Part shown: positions 23,101 through 29,690 of the stretch, in pieces
Layout: every line of letters begins with the position of its first letter
How positions within the stretch are numbered: position 1 is the first letter of the stretch
Origin: Pseudomonadota bacterium
GTDB lineage: Bacteria; Pseudomonadota; Gammaproteobacteria; Steroidobacterales; Steroidobacteraceae
Assembly (NCBI GenBank): GCA_021808035.1
Contig: JAKBCG010000002.1
Span: forward strand, 1-29,690
Length of the DNA: 29,690 nucleotides
Reading direction: 5' to 3'
The notes under the pieces: generated by a model
What the model was told of the DNA's origin: nothing
The model's database searches: none
Seen by the model: the letters and a program-made list of their open reading frames with translations, nothing else
Translations under genes and position numbers: made by a program

Positions 23101-25559
23101 AGATGGGTCTGCGCCTCCTTGCTGAAGATGTCGTGGAGCATCGGGTCCATCGTCGCGGACGCAGCCGCCGTGGACTCGTGCGCATCGGTCGGTCCGGCCG
23201 TCGCGGCGACCACCGGCTCAGGCTCCCGTCCGGCCGCCGCGCCGTCTTGCTCCGGTTCGGCGCCCGCCGTGACCGCCGCGTCCGCGTGGACGTCCATCAC
23301 CACGCCGGCGGCTTGGGGCGCGGCAACCGTCGCATGGGCGCGAGCGATGAGTTGATCGACGGCGACGCTCGTCGGTCGCCCGGTCTCGAGCTGTTCGATC
23401 ACCTGCGGTAGCGCGTCGATCGCGGCCCGCACGACCGCGATGATCTCGGGGGTCCGTGTGAGCGTCTTGTCGATCAACCGGTTCAGCAGGTTCTCGATCG
23501 ACCACGCCAGATCGCCGATCACGCGGGCGCCGACCATCCGGCCGCTGCCCTTCAGCGTATGGAAGCTGCGCCGCATCGCGGCGAGCGAATCGCCGTCCAT
23601 CGGATTCTGCTCCCAGAGTGGGAACCGCCGGCCGATCGCCGCCATTTCGTCCTTGGCCTCCTCGATGAACAGCTCGACGAGCTGCGGGTCGAGGGCCGCA
23701 TCCGACGCCGGCGACGGCGCGGACGCCGCGGGCACGGACGCCACGGGGGCGGGCGTCAGCACGATCGTGTCGCGCGCTTCGACCCTCGTATCGCGAGCAT
23801 CGAGCTTCACGGTCGTCGTCGCCTCGGCGCCGACCGACGGGCCCGCGGACGCGGCCGGTAGCCGCGTCGCATGGTCTTCGGCGAGGGCCTTCACGCAGGT
23901 CTCGGCGTTGTCGAGCATGTACCACGGGTCGTTCCGGCCGCTCTGGATCGTCTCCATGTAATATTCGATGCTGACGATCGCGTCGGCGATGCGCTCGAGG
24001 CGCAGCGGCTCGGACGGGATCGCTCCGGGTTCGACGAGCGCGCGGACGTGCACCGCGAGCGAATCCATCAACTCCGCGGCGCGGCTCTTGCCGAGCATCA
24101 ACAGGCCTGCGGTGATTCCGCGCAGCAGCTGCGGGACGTTGTCGAGCCCCTGGGGCGACGCATCGCCGGTCTTCTGGACCGCGATCGAGATCGCTTCCTT
24201 GATGCGCGCGAGATTGACGCTGCACTCGCGCAGCACCGCCTCGCTCACCAGCCGGAAATCCAGATCGTCGGACTCGGCGCCGGGCGGCGGCGTGGCGGAT
24301 GGCAGGATCAGCCGCACCAGTTGATCGTCGAGGCTGTCTTCGACCGACAGCAGCACGCTCGCAACCTTGAGCAGCGCCTCCTCCGCGGGTGGCGTCCCTG
24401 ACGCGAGCATCGCACCCAGATCCATGGTCTCGCGGCGCACCCGCTGCCGCAGCTCGCCGAGCCCGAGGACGCCGAGCGTGTCGCTGATCTTCTTCAGCAG
24501 CTCGAGCTGCGGAGCGAGATCCTCGACCCGGCCGCCGCCGCGGCGGACGAAGATGTCGAGCACGTCCTTGACCTTCGCGAGGTCCTCCTTGATCGCGGCG
24601 CCCACGGTGCGCATGAGCTTGACGCTCGGTGCGGAGAGGCTCGCGCGCTCCTGTTCGATCGCATCGTCCACCGGCAGGATCTCGGTGAGCTTGAAGGAGG
24701 CGCGCACCGCACCGATCCGGCCGCCGCCCGCGGACGATCGCGCCACGTAGTACAGGAGATTGTTCAGCAGCTCGACCGGCGGGCTGTCGCAATACCGCTC
24801 CTCGCCGAGATCGTAGAGCGCCTTGATCTGCCGGTCGGCCTGGCCGAGGAGCCGCTTCAGGGTCGCGCTCGCTTCGAGGCCGTTCGCCTGCAGGGCCTCG
24901 AGCACGGCGCCGGTGACCCACCAGAACTGGAACACCGGCTGCGTGGTCGCGACCTGCTCGAGCTTCTCGGCGACCTTCGCCATGATCTCCAGGCTCTGCT
25001 CCGTGCGCTCGCCGCGGATCAACCCGAGCAGGCCGACCTGGAAACGCGGACGCAGTCTGCGCGCCCACAGCGCGACCGCCGCCTGTCCGTCCTCGTCGGA
25101 GCGCGCCCGCGGGCTCTGGTCGGACTTCAGGTTGAGCAGCAGCAGCGTCCCTTCGGACAGCAGCGGACTGCCCCGTACCGAGCGCAGATCGTTCAACAGC
25201 GGCAACAGGATCAGCGCGAGGTCGCGTCCACCGGAGAGCACGCGTTCGAGGTAGGTCGGCAGCTGCACCATCGCGCGCATCAACGCATCGAGGCCCTCGA
25301 CCCGCCGCTTCTCGTCGTCGTTGATCTCCAGCAGGTACCGGGCGACGTGCTCCATCTCCTCGGCGAGCAGCGCCGCGCCGTAGACCTCGACCACGCGCAG
25401 CACGCCGTGCGCGACGTGCAATTGCTCCGCGCACCTCTCCAGCGATTCGCGGTGGTCGGGGCGCTCGGCATAGTCTTCGAGTGCCGCTCGCGCGTCACCG
25501 AGCGTCGCCGCGAGTTCCTTGGCGACGACGTGCAGCGTTTGGGAACTGATGTCGGTCAT
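20181..25559 (-). CDS. chpA: Hybrid chemosensory histidine kinase ChpA/PilL
   Basis: ChpA is the central kinase controlling type IV pilus extension and surface responses. The 1792-residue protein starts with a region of about 600 residues of degenerate HPt-like helices; H48 sits in a pattern like Pseudomonas ChpA's first module. Three clear HPt sites follow: H667 (SFHTLKGSGRM), H848 (VHTLCGSSKM) and H1022 (LHTLKGGARM), joined by Ala/Pro-rich linkers. A CheA dimerisation helix pair lies at about 1195-1340. The ATPase domain has an N-box with HMLRNAVVHG (1378-1387), G1 ADDGAGI and G2 GRGVGMDV. A CheW-like domain spans about 1515-1650. A receiver domain (1668-1786) has acidic D1673-D1674, phosphoacceptor D1717, T1747 and K1769. 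It is shorter than Pseudomonas ChpA (about 2470). The pilJ stop is 23 bp upstream. Confidence 0.96.
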   Translation of the reverse strand: MTDISSQTLHVVAKELAATLGDARAALEDYAERPDHRESLERCAEQLHVAHGVLRVVEVYGAALLAEEMEHVARYLLEINDDEKRRVEGLDALMRAMVQLPTYLERVLSGGRDLALILLPLLNDLRSVRGSPLLSEGTLLLLNLKSDQSPRARSDEDGQAAVALWARRLRPRFQVGLLGLIRGERTEQSLEIMAKVAEKLEQVATTQPVFQFWWVTGAVLEALQANGLEASATLKRLLGQADRQIKALYDLGEERYCDSPPVELLNNLLYYVARSSAGGGRIGAVRASFKLTEILPVDDAIEQERASLSAPSVKLMRTVGAAIKEDLAKVKDVLDIFVRRGGGRVEDLAPQLELLKKISDTLGVLGLGELRQRVRRETMDLGAMLASGTPPAEEALLKVASVLLSVEDSLDDQLVRLILPSATPPPGAESDDLDFRLVSEAVLRECSVNLARIKEAISIAVQKTGDASPQGLDNVPQLLRGITAGLLMLGKSRAAELMDSLAVHVRALVEPGAIPSEPLRLERIADAIVSIEYYMETIQSGRNDPWYMLDNAETCVKALAEDHATRLPAASAGPSVGAEATTTVKLDARDTRVEARDTIVLTPAPVASVPAASAPSPASDAALDPQLVELFIEEAKDEMAAIGRRFPLWEQNPMDGDSLAAMRRSFHTLKGSGRMVGARVIGDLAWSIENLLNRLIDKTLTRTPEIIAVVRAAIDALPQVIEQLETGRPTSVAVDQLIARAHATVAAPQAAGVVMDVHADAAVTAGAEPEQDGAAAGREPEPVVAATAGPTDAHESTAAASATMDPMLHDIFSKEAQTHLAAIRRYLQTERGRLAPHDLPESIYRAVHTLCGSSKMAEARHGIRVTEPLNQYLRKAYDSGLGLPEAALGVLEEAVAAIENVVAHIDESTVFFAEQPMLLERIGALDAALDAELARAAEDAETSQVLPAGIAAAEVPAPAPAPVAPPPCDESATPPEAFDREIADIYSEEATELLESAQASLAAWSADRNDRAPVAELQRQLHTLKGGARMAGIAPMGDLSHELETLVIQIANGTVPATGSAHAVLQTSLDELARMRDLVSAGTWPRAAEALIGRIRALGAGLPEPVAATAAVAGPATVAPITESAPETRLPSPEAVTDAVSPVPGSATPAAVEPVMPTGPALPDLAASSLELSVAAMLPGRDSAPVERAEMARVDADLLDTMLNNAGEVSIFRARLDQQVGSIDFNLAELARTVTRLKEQLRGLEIETETQVLHRNPETDPRRGGFDPLELDRYSALQQYSRALAETSSDVASIQGLLESLVREAQNLLAQQARVITELQNSLMRTRMVPFQRHVQRLTRLVRQAANDAGRRAELTVDGAAAELDRQMLERMVPPLEHMLRNAVVHGIESPERRAALGKPEVGRISVSLERDGAEVVIVVADDGAGINVGLIRDKAIALGLADPQSRLTDEEAMQLILEPGFSTAGRVTQAAGRGVGMDVVATEVKKLGGGLFIESTLDKGSRFTIRLPFTLAISQALVVRVGEETYALPLATVEGVVRLPRSIVARHLGRDGPPFDYGGQKYRFQHLGNFVGLGASPLPEADVSMAVVLIRAGEHSTALVTDELVGSREIVVKSLGPQISAIRGIAGATILGDGRIVIILDMGALVRSEWRSRPADTVAEPRERRTVALVVDDSITVRRVTQRLLERNGMRVVTAKDGVEAVSILQDLKPDVILLDIEMPRMDGYEVAAHVRNEPRLRDVPIVMVTSRVSEKHRARAIELGVNDYLGKPYQESQLLDAIEPLVNRRSAVGQ

Positions 25560-25582
25560 CGGGGCGTCCGGACTCGTGCCGC

Positions 25583-27664
25583 TCAGGTGCCGAATCCGCG
25601 GGTCTTGTGGGTCCGTCCCGCGTTCTCGACCGCGGCGGCGCCGCCATCCGGGGCTCGCGCGGCGCCCGCGGAGGAGACCGGCTCCGTGAGCGCCGGCAAG
25701 CGGGTCGAGGTCGAACCAACGACGGTCGTCGCACCGGCGTCGGCCAGGCGGAAACCGGCGACGGACTTGCGCAACTGCGCCGCGAGCGCCGCGAGCTTCG
25801 ACACGGACGCGGAGGTCGCCGAGGACCCATCGGCGGTCTGGCTCGAGATCTCGCGGAGCACCTGCATGTTCTTCGAGATGTTTCCGGACGCCGCCGCCTG
25901 CTGCCGGGCGCTCGCGGAGATGTTCTGCACCAGACTGGCGATCTGGTTAGACACCTGCTCGATCTCTTCGAGCGCCGCGCCGGCATTCTCCGCGAGCAGC
26001 GCGCCGCCGACCACGTCGGTCGTGCTGCGCTCCATCGAGACCACGGCCTCGTTGGTGTCGGTCTGGATCGTGCGCACCAGCACTTCGATCTGTTTCGTCG
26101 CGTTCGCAGCGCGCTCCGCGAGCCGCTGCACCTCGTCGGCGACGACCGCGAAGCCGCGGCCCGCCTCGCCCGCCATCGACGCCTGGATCGACGCATTGAG
26201 CGCAAGGATGTTGGTCTGCTCGGCGATGTCGTTGATGAGTTCGACGATGTTGCCGATCTCCTGCGAGCTCTCCCCGAGACGCTTGATCCGCTTGCTCGTC
26301 TCCTGGATCGTCTCGCGAATCGCGTTCATGCCGTCGATCGTCCGCCGGACGGCATCACCGCCCTTGTGTGCGATGTCGACCGAATGCCGCGCGACGTCCG
26401 AGCAGCGCTCCGCGTTGCCGGAAACCTCCTCGATCGAGGCTGCCATCTCGGCGACGGACTCGCTGGCGGCCGAGATCTGGCGCGACTGTGCGGCACTCGC
26501 CTTCGCCATGTGGGCGGCGGCGGCTTGCGCCTGCTTGGTGGCTCCGTCGAGCTGGATCGCACCCGCGTTGATCGTCGTCACGAGCTCGCGCAGCGCTTCG
26601 ATTGCATAATTTATCGAGTCGGCGATCGCACCGGTGATGTCCTCGGTCACCGTCGCCTGGACCGTGAGGTCGCCATCGGCGAGATTCGACAGCTCGTCGA
26701 GCAGGCGCATGATCGCATCCTGGTTGCGGTCGTTCTCGCGCGCGCGCATCTCGGCTTCGCGCCGCCGGTCGACCGCTTTGCGATACACCCACACCAGCGC
26801 GGCGAGACAGCCGAGCGCGATCGTCAGCGCGACGAGCGCCGCGATCCGTCGGACGCCGAACCCACCGCCGCCCGCGCCGCGCGCCGGCTCCGCCCGGCTC
26901 GCGAGCGCATCGGCCGACCTGGCGAGCGTCGTCGCGGCCGCCTGTGCCTTCGCGATCGGCGCGGCCGCGCCGATCGCGGTACGCACCGCGGCGGCGAACC
27001 GGCCGTTCGACAGCGCGAACGCCGCGACCGCCTTGGCGTTCGCGCCGGCGGCCGCGCCCGGGCGGGAGCGACCCGCGGTCAGGTCGCGGCCGATCGTGTC
27101 GAGCGCTTCGAGCCCGTCGGCGAGGCGCTGCGCGGTCGGTCCGGCCTGGCCGACACCGGTCGCGAGCGCGTCGATGTCCATGCGTATCCGCTGCACGGTG
27201 AGCTGGAAACGGTCGAGATGTGCCCCGACGCCGGCCAGCGGGCCGGTGCCCCCGGTGCTCGCGAGGTCACCGAGCCGCGACAGCAACCGCGGGGCCCGCT
27301 CGCGCACCTGCCGCGCGGCCTCGGCGATCGTTTGCACCGCCGGACGTGCATTCTCGACCACCCCGACCGCCGTGGTCAGTGTCCGCCAGTCGGCATCGCT
27401 GCCGCCGCCGCTCGCGCGACGCGCGGCGTTCGCGCGCCGCAAATCGGCCGCCAGCGCATCGAATGACGCGGCGTCGCCGTTCATCGCCGCGCGCGCTTCC
27501 AGCGGCAGGCTGCGGAGCGCGAGCGCGGGACCGGTGTCGGCGGGGCGGGTCCCGCCACCGCCGGCGACGGTCAGCGCGCCCGCGACGAGCACCCCGAGCG
27601 CGGCCACTGCGGCGAGCACCGGCGCGATCAGCGCCCATCGATTGGTTTCAGTCTTTGAGTTCAT
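25583..27664 (-). CDS. pilJ: Type IV pilus chemoreceptor PilJ
   Basis: PilJ is a methyl-accepting-type receptor that, in Pseudomonas, monitors pilin at the inner membrane and controls ChpA. The 693-residue protein has TM1 at about 11-34, an Ala/Gly-rich helical periplasmic domain at about 35-270 and TM2 at about 273-294. A HAMP-like linker follows at about 295-365. The long signalling coiled coil has the conserved hairpin tip AEQTNILALNASIQASMAGE and GRGFAVVADEVQRLAE (about 481-517). ATG 27664 has a strong GGAGG ribosome site. Length and layout match PilJ (682 in P. aeruginosa). The gene lies between pilI and chpA. The receptor methyltransferase gene pilK, normally next to it, is missing from the cluster. 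Confidence 0.96.
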   Translation of the reverse strand: MNSKTETNRWALIAPVLAAVAALGVLVAGALTVAGGGGTRPADTGPALALRSLPLEARAAMNGDAASFDALAADLRRANAARRASGGGSDADWRTLTTAVGVVENARPAVQTIAEAARQVRERAPRLLSRLGDLASTGGTGPLAGVGAHLDRFQLTVQRIRMDIDALATGVGQAGPTAQRLADGLEALDTIGRDLTAGRSRPGAAAGANAKAVAAFALSNGRFAAAVRTAIGAAAPIAKAQAAATTLARSADALASRAEPARGAGGGGFGVRRIAALVALTIALGCLAALVWVYRKAVDRRREAEMRARENDRNQDAIMRLLDELSNLADGDLTVQATVTEDITGAIADSINYAIEALRELVTTINAGAIQLDGATKQAQAAAAHMAKASAAQSRQISAASESVAEMAASIEEVSGNAERCSDVARHSVDIAHKGGDAVRRTIDGMNAIRETIQETSKRIKRLGESSQEIGNIVELINDIAEQTNILALNASIQASMAGEAGRGFAVVADEVQRLAERAANATKQIEVLVRTIQTDTNEAVVSMERSTTDVVGGALLAENAGAALEEIEQVSNQIASLVQNISASARQQAAASGNISKNMQVLREISSQTADGSSATSASVSKLAALAAQLRKSVAGFRLADAGATTVVGSTSTRLPALTEPVSSAGAARAPDGGAAAVENAGRTHKTRGFGT

Positions 27665-27682
27665 TGGCGCCTCCGGGGACGC

Positions 27683-28261
27683 TCAGCTCGCCGCCTGCAG
27701 GAAGCTCGCGCTCTCCAGGAGGCTCTTCATGCTCAGAACCGGCCACAGCTCACCGCCGCGCCGGAAGGCGCCCGCGAGATAGCTGTCGCAACGAATCACC
27801 GTCGGCGGCGGTTCGGCGCTGAATTCGCCTTCGGCGAAGCGCCGGAACCCGTGCACCTCGTCGACGACCAGGCCCGCGGGGACTTCGCGGTGGTTGACGA
27901 CGACCACCCGGGTGTTCCGTCCGGTCGCGGTCGCTCCGCTGCCGAGGAACTGCCGCAGGTCGATCAGCGGCAGCAGTTGACCGCGGACGTTCGCGAGTCC
28001 CTTGATCCACGGTTTCGCGCCCGGAATTCGGGTCACCGACGCCGGATACCCGAGCACCTCGCGCGTCTCCTCGCGGGCGATCAAGAACGTCTCCCCGCCG
28101 ATCCGGAACGCGACGCCGACCCACTCGCGGCCGGCCGAGGCCTCCGCGGCGACCCCCTCGTTCTTCGTTCGACTGCGCCGCTCGATCTCGCGCAGGAGCT
28201 CGAACGGGCGATCCCGGAGTTCGCGAAGGCCGGGGCGGGCGGCTCCGTCGGCCGCGTTCAT
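27683..28261 (-). CDS. pilI: CheW-like coupling protein PilI
   Basis: PilI couples PilJ to the ChpA kinase. The 192-residue protein has an N-terminal helix with the PilI-typical RPFELLREIERRSR. The CheW domain from about residue 45 includes WVGVAFRIGGETFLIA, KPWIKGLANVRGQLLPLIDL and RNTRVVVVNH. Length is close to Pseudomonas PilI (178). Its ATG overlaps the pilH stop by 4 nt (ATGA), indicating coupled translation. The pilJ start follows 18 bp downstream. Two CheW proteins (PilI and ChpC) in one operon is the usual Pil-Chp composition. Confidence 0.94.
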   Translation of the reverse strand: MNAADGAARPGLRELRDRPFELLREIERRSRTKNEGVAAEASAGREWVGVAFRIGGETFLIAREETREVLGYPASVTRIPGAKPWIKGLANVRGQLLPLIDLRQFLGSGATATGRNTRVVVVNHREVPAGLVVDEVHGFRRFAEGEFSAEPPPTVIRCDSYLAGAFRRGGELWPVLSMKSLLESASFLQAAS

Positions 28262-28623
28262 ACCGCGAGCGCCGCTTGCGCCTTTTGCACCAGGGTCTGC
28301 ACCGACACGGGCTTCACCAGATAGTCGACGGCCCCTTGCCGCAGGCCCCAGACGCGATCGGTCTCCTGCCCCTTGGTCGTGACCATGATGATCGGGATCA
28401 GCCGCGTCTCCGGATCGTTCGCGAGCGTCCGCGTCGCCTGATAGCCGTTCACCCCCGGCATCACGATGTCCATGAAGATGAGGTCGGGCTTCATCGCCTT
28501 CGCCTTGCGGATGCCCTCCGCGCCGTTCTCCGCAGCGGCCGTTTGGAATCCGTGCTTCTCGAGCGCCTTCTGCATCACGAACACTTCGGTGGGTGAATCG
28601 TCGACGATCAGGATCAATGCCAT
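28258..28623 (-). CDS. pilH: Twitching-motility response regulator PilH
   Basis: PilH is a stand-alone CheY-like receiver that, in Pseudomonas, counteracts PilG and favours pilus retraction. The 121-residue protein has acidic D8-D9 (LIVDDSPTEV), phosphoacceptor D52 (LIFMDIVMPGVNGYQATR), T82 and K104 (YLVKPVS). It has no output domain. The open frame continues upstream through pilG in another register, but ATG 28623 begins the receiver domain directly. GGAG lies 9 nt upstream, and the pilG stop is 14 bp away. The order pilG-pilH-pilI-pilJ is conserved in gammaproteobacteria, which separates PilH from other CheY-like proteins. Confidence 0.95.
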   Translation of the reverse strand: MALILIVDDSPTEVFVMQKALEKHGFQTAAAENGAEGIRKAKAMKPDLIFMDIVMPGVNGYQATRTLANDPETRLIPIIMVTTKGQETDRVWGLRQGAVDYLVKPVSVQTLVQKAQAALAV

Positions 28624-28637
28624 CGTTGGGTTCTCCG

Positions 28638-29033
28638 TCACTTGCCCACGTGGGCCTCGATCGCGCCGAGCAACTCGTCCTTCGTGAAGGGCTTCGTCAG
28701 GTAGTGCTCCGACCCGACGATCCGTCCCCGTGCGCGATCGAACAATCCGTCCTTGCTGGACAGCATGATCACCGGTATCTGCTTGAACACCTTGTTGTGC
28801 TTGATCAGGGAACAAGTCTGGTAGCCGTCGAGCCGCGGCATCATGATGTCGACGAACACGATGTCCGGCTGGTGATCGGCGATCTTCGACAACGCGTCGA
28901 AACCGTCGATCGCGGTGAACACCTCGCAGCCCTCCTTGCTGAGCAGCGTCTCGGCGGTCCGACGGATCGTCTTGCTGTCGTCGATGACCAGGACCTTCAA
29001 GCCGGCCAATTTGGTCTTTTCGGTGGCGCTCAT
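28638..29033 (-). CDS. pilG: Twitching-motility response regulator PilG
   Basis: PilG is the CheY-like regulator that receives phosphate from ChpA and promotes pilus extension and cAMP signalling in Pseudomonas. The 131-residue receiver has acidic D18-D19 (KVLVIDDSKTIRRT), phosphoacceptor D62 (DIVFVDIMMPRLDGYQTC), S92-S93 and K114 in SEHYLTKPFTKDEL, a PilG-type C-terminal segment. ATG 29033 is preferred because AAGGA lies 4 nt upstream; the in-frame extension to 29126 is not family-like. It is the first gene of the Chp operon, transcribed away from gshB across a 255-bp intergenic region. Confidence 0.95.
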   Translation of the reverse strand: MSATEKTKLAGLKVLVIDDSKTIRRTAETLLSKEGCEVFTAIDGFDALSKIADHQPDIVFVDIMMPRLDGYQTCSLIKHNKVFKQIPVIMLSSKDGLFDRARGRIVGSEHYLTKPFTKDELLGAIEAHVGK

Positions 29034-29137
29034 GCTGTCCTTCGAACCCTGGCGGTGCGTGCCAATGAATGTCAGACCCCCGAGCGGGCGCACGTCGTTT
29101 CCAGGTAATTGGGAACTTTTTAACATATCCAGCCGAC

Positions 29138-29156
29138 CCGGGCCACGTCGGCCCGG
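29138..29156. promoter_or_regulatory. Inverted repeat in the gshB/pilG divergent region
   Basis: A perfect 7-bp inverted repeat with a 5-nt spacer lies about midway between the divergent gshB and pilG starts. Beside it on the pilG side is the only AT-rich patch of the region (29106-29129). On the minus strand this gives a weak -35/-10 pair CCGACG (29146-29151) and TATGTT (29122-29127), 18 bp apart, so the repeat would overlap the -35 box of a pilG promoter. It could be an operator or a chance GC palindrome. On the gshB side TAGACT (29241-29246) resembles a -10 box without a good -35. Nothing else is recognised in the 255 bp. Confidence 0.3.
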
Positions 29157-29288
29157 TCACATTTGGAGTCATGTCGGCCGAAACGACGGCGGACTGGTTC
29201 ACAGTTTCCGGAACTGGGACCCTCCCTGGAGTGCTTGCGCTAGACTTCGCAGGCGCGACCGCGCCGAACGACCCGTCGAGGACCCCCG

Positions 29289-29690
29289 ATGCCGACCGAA
29301 ACGCGCCTGCTCGTCGTGATGGACCCGATCGAGTCGATCAAGCCGGCGAAGGACAGCACCCTCGCGATGCTGCTGGCCGCTCAGCGGGCCGGGTACCGCT
29401 TGCTCTACGCCGAACAGAAGGACATCGGGCTGCGTGATGGGATCGCCTGGGGCCGGCTGTCGCCGTTGCGGGTTCGCGACGATCTCCATGCCTGGTTCGA
29501 ACTCGGTCCGGCCGTGGCGCAACGGCTCGGCGATTGCGACGCGATCCTGATGCGCAAGGATCCGCCGTTCGACACCGAGTATGTCTACACGACCTACATT
29601 CTCGACCGGGCGCGCGACCAGGGTGCGCTGGTGGTCAACGATCCGCGCGGACTGCGCGACATGAACGAAAAGGTCTATACGGCATGGTTC
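29289..29690 (+). CDS. gshB: Glutathione synthetase, 5' part
   Basis: GshB joins glycine to gamma-glutamylcysteine with ATP, the second step of glutathione synthesis. The first 134 codons are in the window and the gene runs off the right edge (full proteins are about 315 residues). The visible part is the N-terminal domain with MDPIESIKPAKDSTLAML near residue 11 and ILMRKDPPFDTEYVYTTYIL, then VVNDPRGLRDMNEKVY, all typical of GshB. ATG 29289 has GAGGA at 6-nt spacing. A divergent gshB next to pilG is a conserved gammaproteobacterial arrangement. Confidence 0.96.
   Translation, partial: MPTETRLLVVMDPIESIKPAKDSTLAMLLAAQRAGYRLLYAEQKDIGLRDGIAWGRLSPLRVRDDLHAWFELGPAVAQRLGDCDAILMRKDPPFDTEYVYTTYILDRARDQGALVVNDPRGLRDMNEKVYTAWF

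Noticed and set aside
23218..25434. 738-codon minus-strand frame overlapping chpA in another register
   Set aside because: Extreme Arg/Ala/Gly content and no domain; it is a frame shadow of chpA.
25607..27466. 619-codon plus-strand open frame opposite pilJ
   Set aside because: Antisense shadow of a clear chemoreceptor gene.
29055..29072. Possible sigma-54 site TGGCAC before pilG on the minus strand
   Set aside because: The -24-like element is present but the required GC at -12 with TTGC context is not at the right spacing.

Overview
The window is high-GC DNA from a gammaproteobacterium outside the enteric group. Two stretches of gene order support this: erpA, anmK, an M23 peptidase and tyrS close to a probable rRNA promoter region, and gshB divergent from a pilG-pilH-pilI-pilJ-chpA chemosensory cluster. 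Both resemble Pseudomonas and relatives. The exact order cannot be read from the sequence; Chromatiales, Nevskiales or Xanthomonadales-like lineages are all possible. Coding density is very high, and no tRNA, insertion sequence, prophage or CRISPR array was seen.

Left part (1-9573). Two tandem sigma-70 promoters point left out of the window, probably into an rRNA or tRNA operon. Next come tyrS (minus) and a divergent operon of an M23 murein peptidase, anmK and ppk (plus). The ppk gene ends tail-to-tail, 10 bp away, with ppx, the enzyme that degrades the same polymer. The ppx gene lies downstream of erpA and a DUF6776-like membrane-anchored coiled-coil gene (all minus), and hemJ is divergent from these.

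Middle part (9587-18898). This holds housekeeping genes in short convergent and divergent units: tyrA, a DUF484-GGDEF diguanylate cyclase and rppH (minus); pdxH (plus); a HisN-like phosphatase (minus); a PduO-type cobalamin adenosyltransferase (plus); ampD (minus); bioA-rsmE (plus); and an MscS-type channel (minus). Convergent ends are 6 to 13 bp apart or overlap, and none has a U-tract terminator.

Right part (19055-29690). A compact minus-strand Pil-Chp chemosensory operon runs pilG, pilH, pilI, pilJ, chpA, chpC, with gaps of -4 to 23 bp. It would sense through PilJ, signal through the multi-HPt hybrid kinase ChpA to PilG and PilH, and control type IV pilus twitching and surface behaviour. 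The adaptation genes pilK (methyltransferase) and chpB (methylesterase) are absent from the cluster. The last gene, 4 bp after chpC, encodes a cupin carrying the full metal-ligand and catalytic-tyrosine pattern of DMSP lyases of the DddQ/DddL type. This is the most unexpected gene in the window. The 5' part of gshB closes the window, divergent from pilG.
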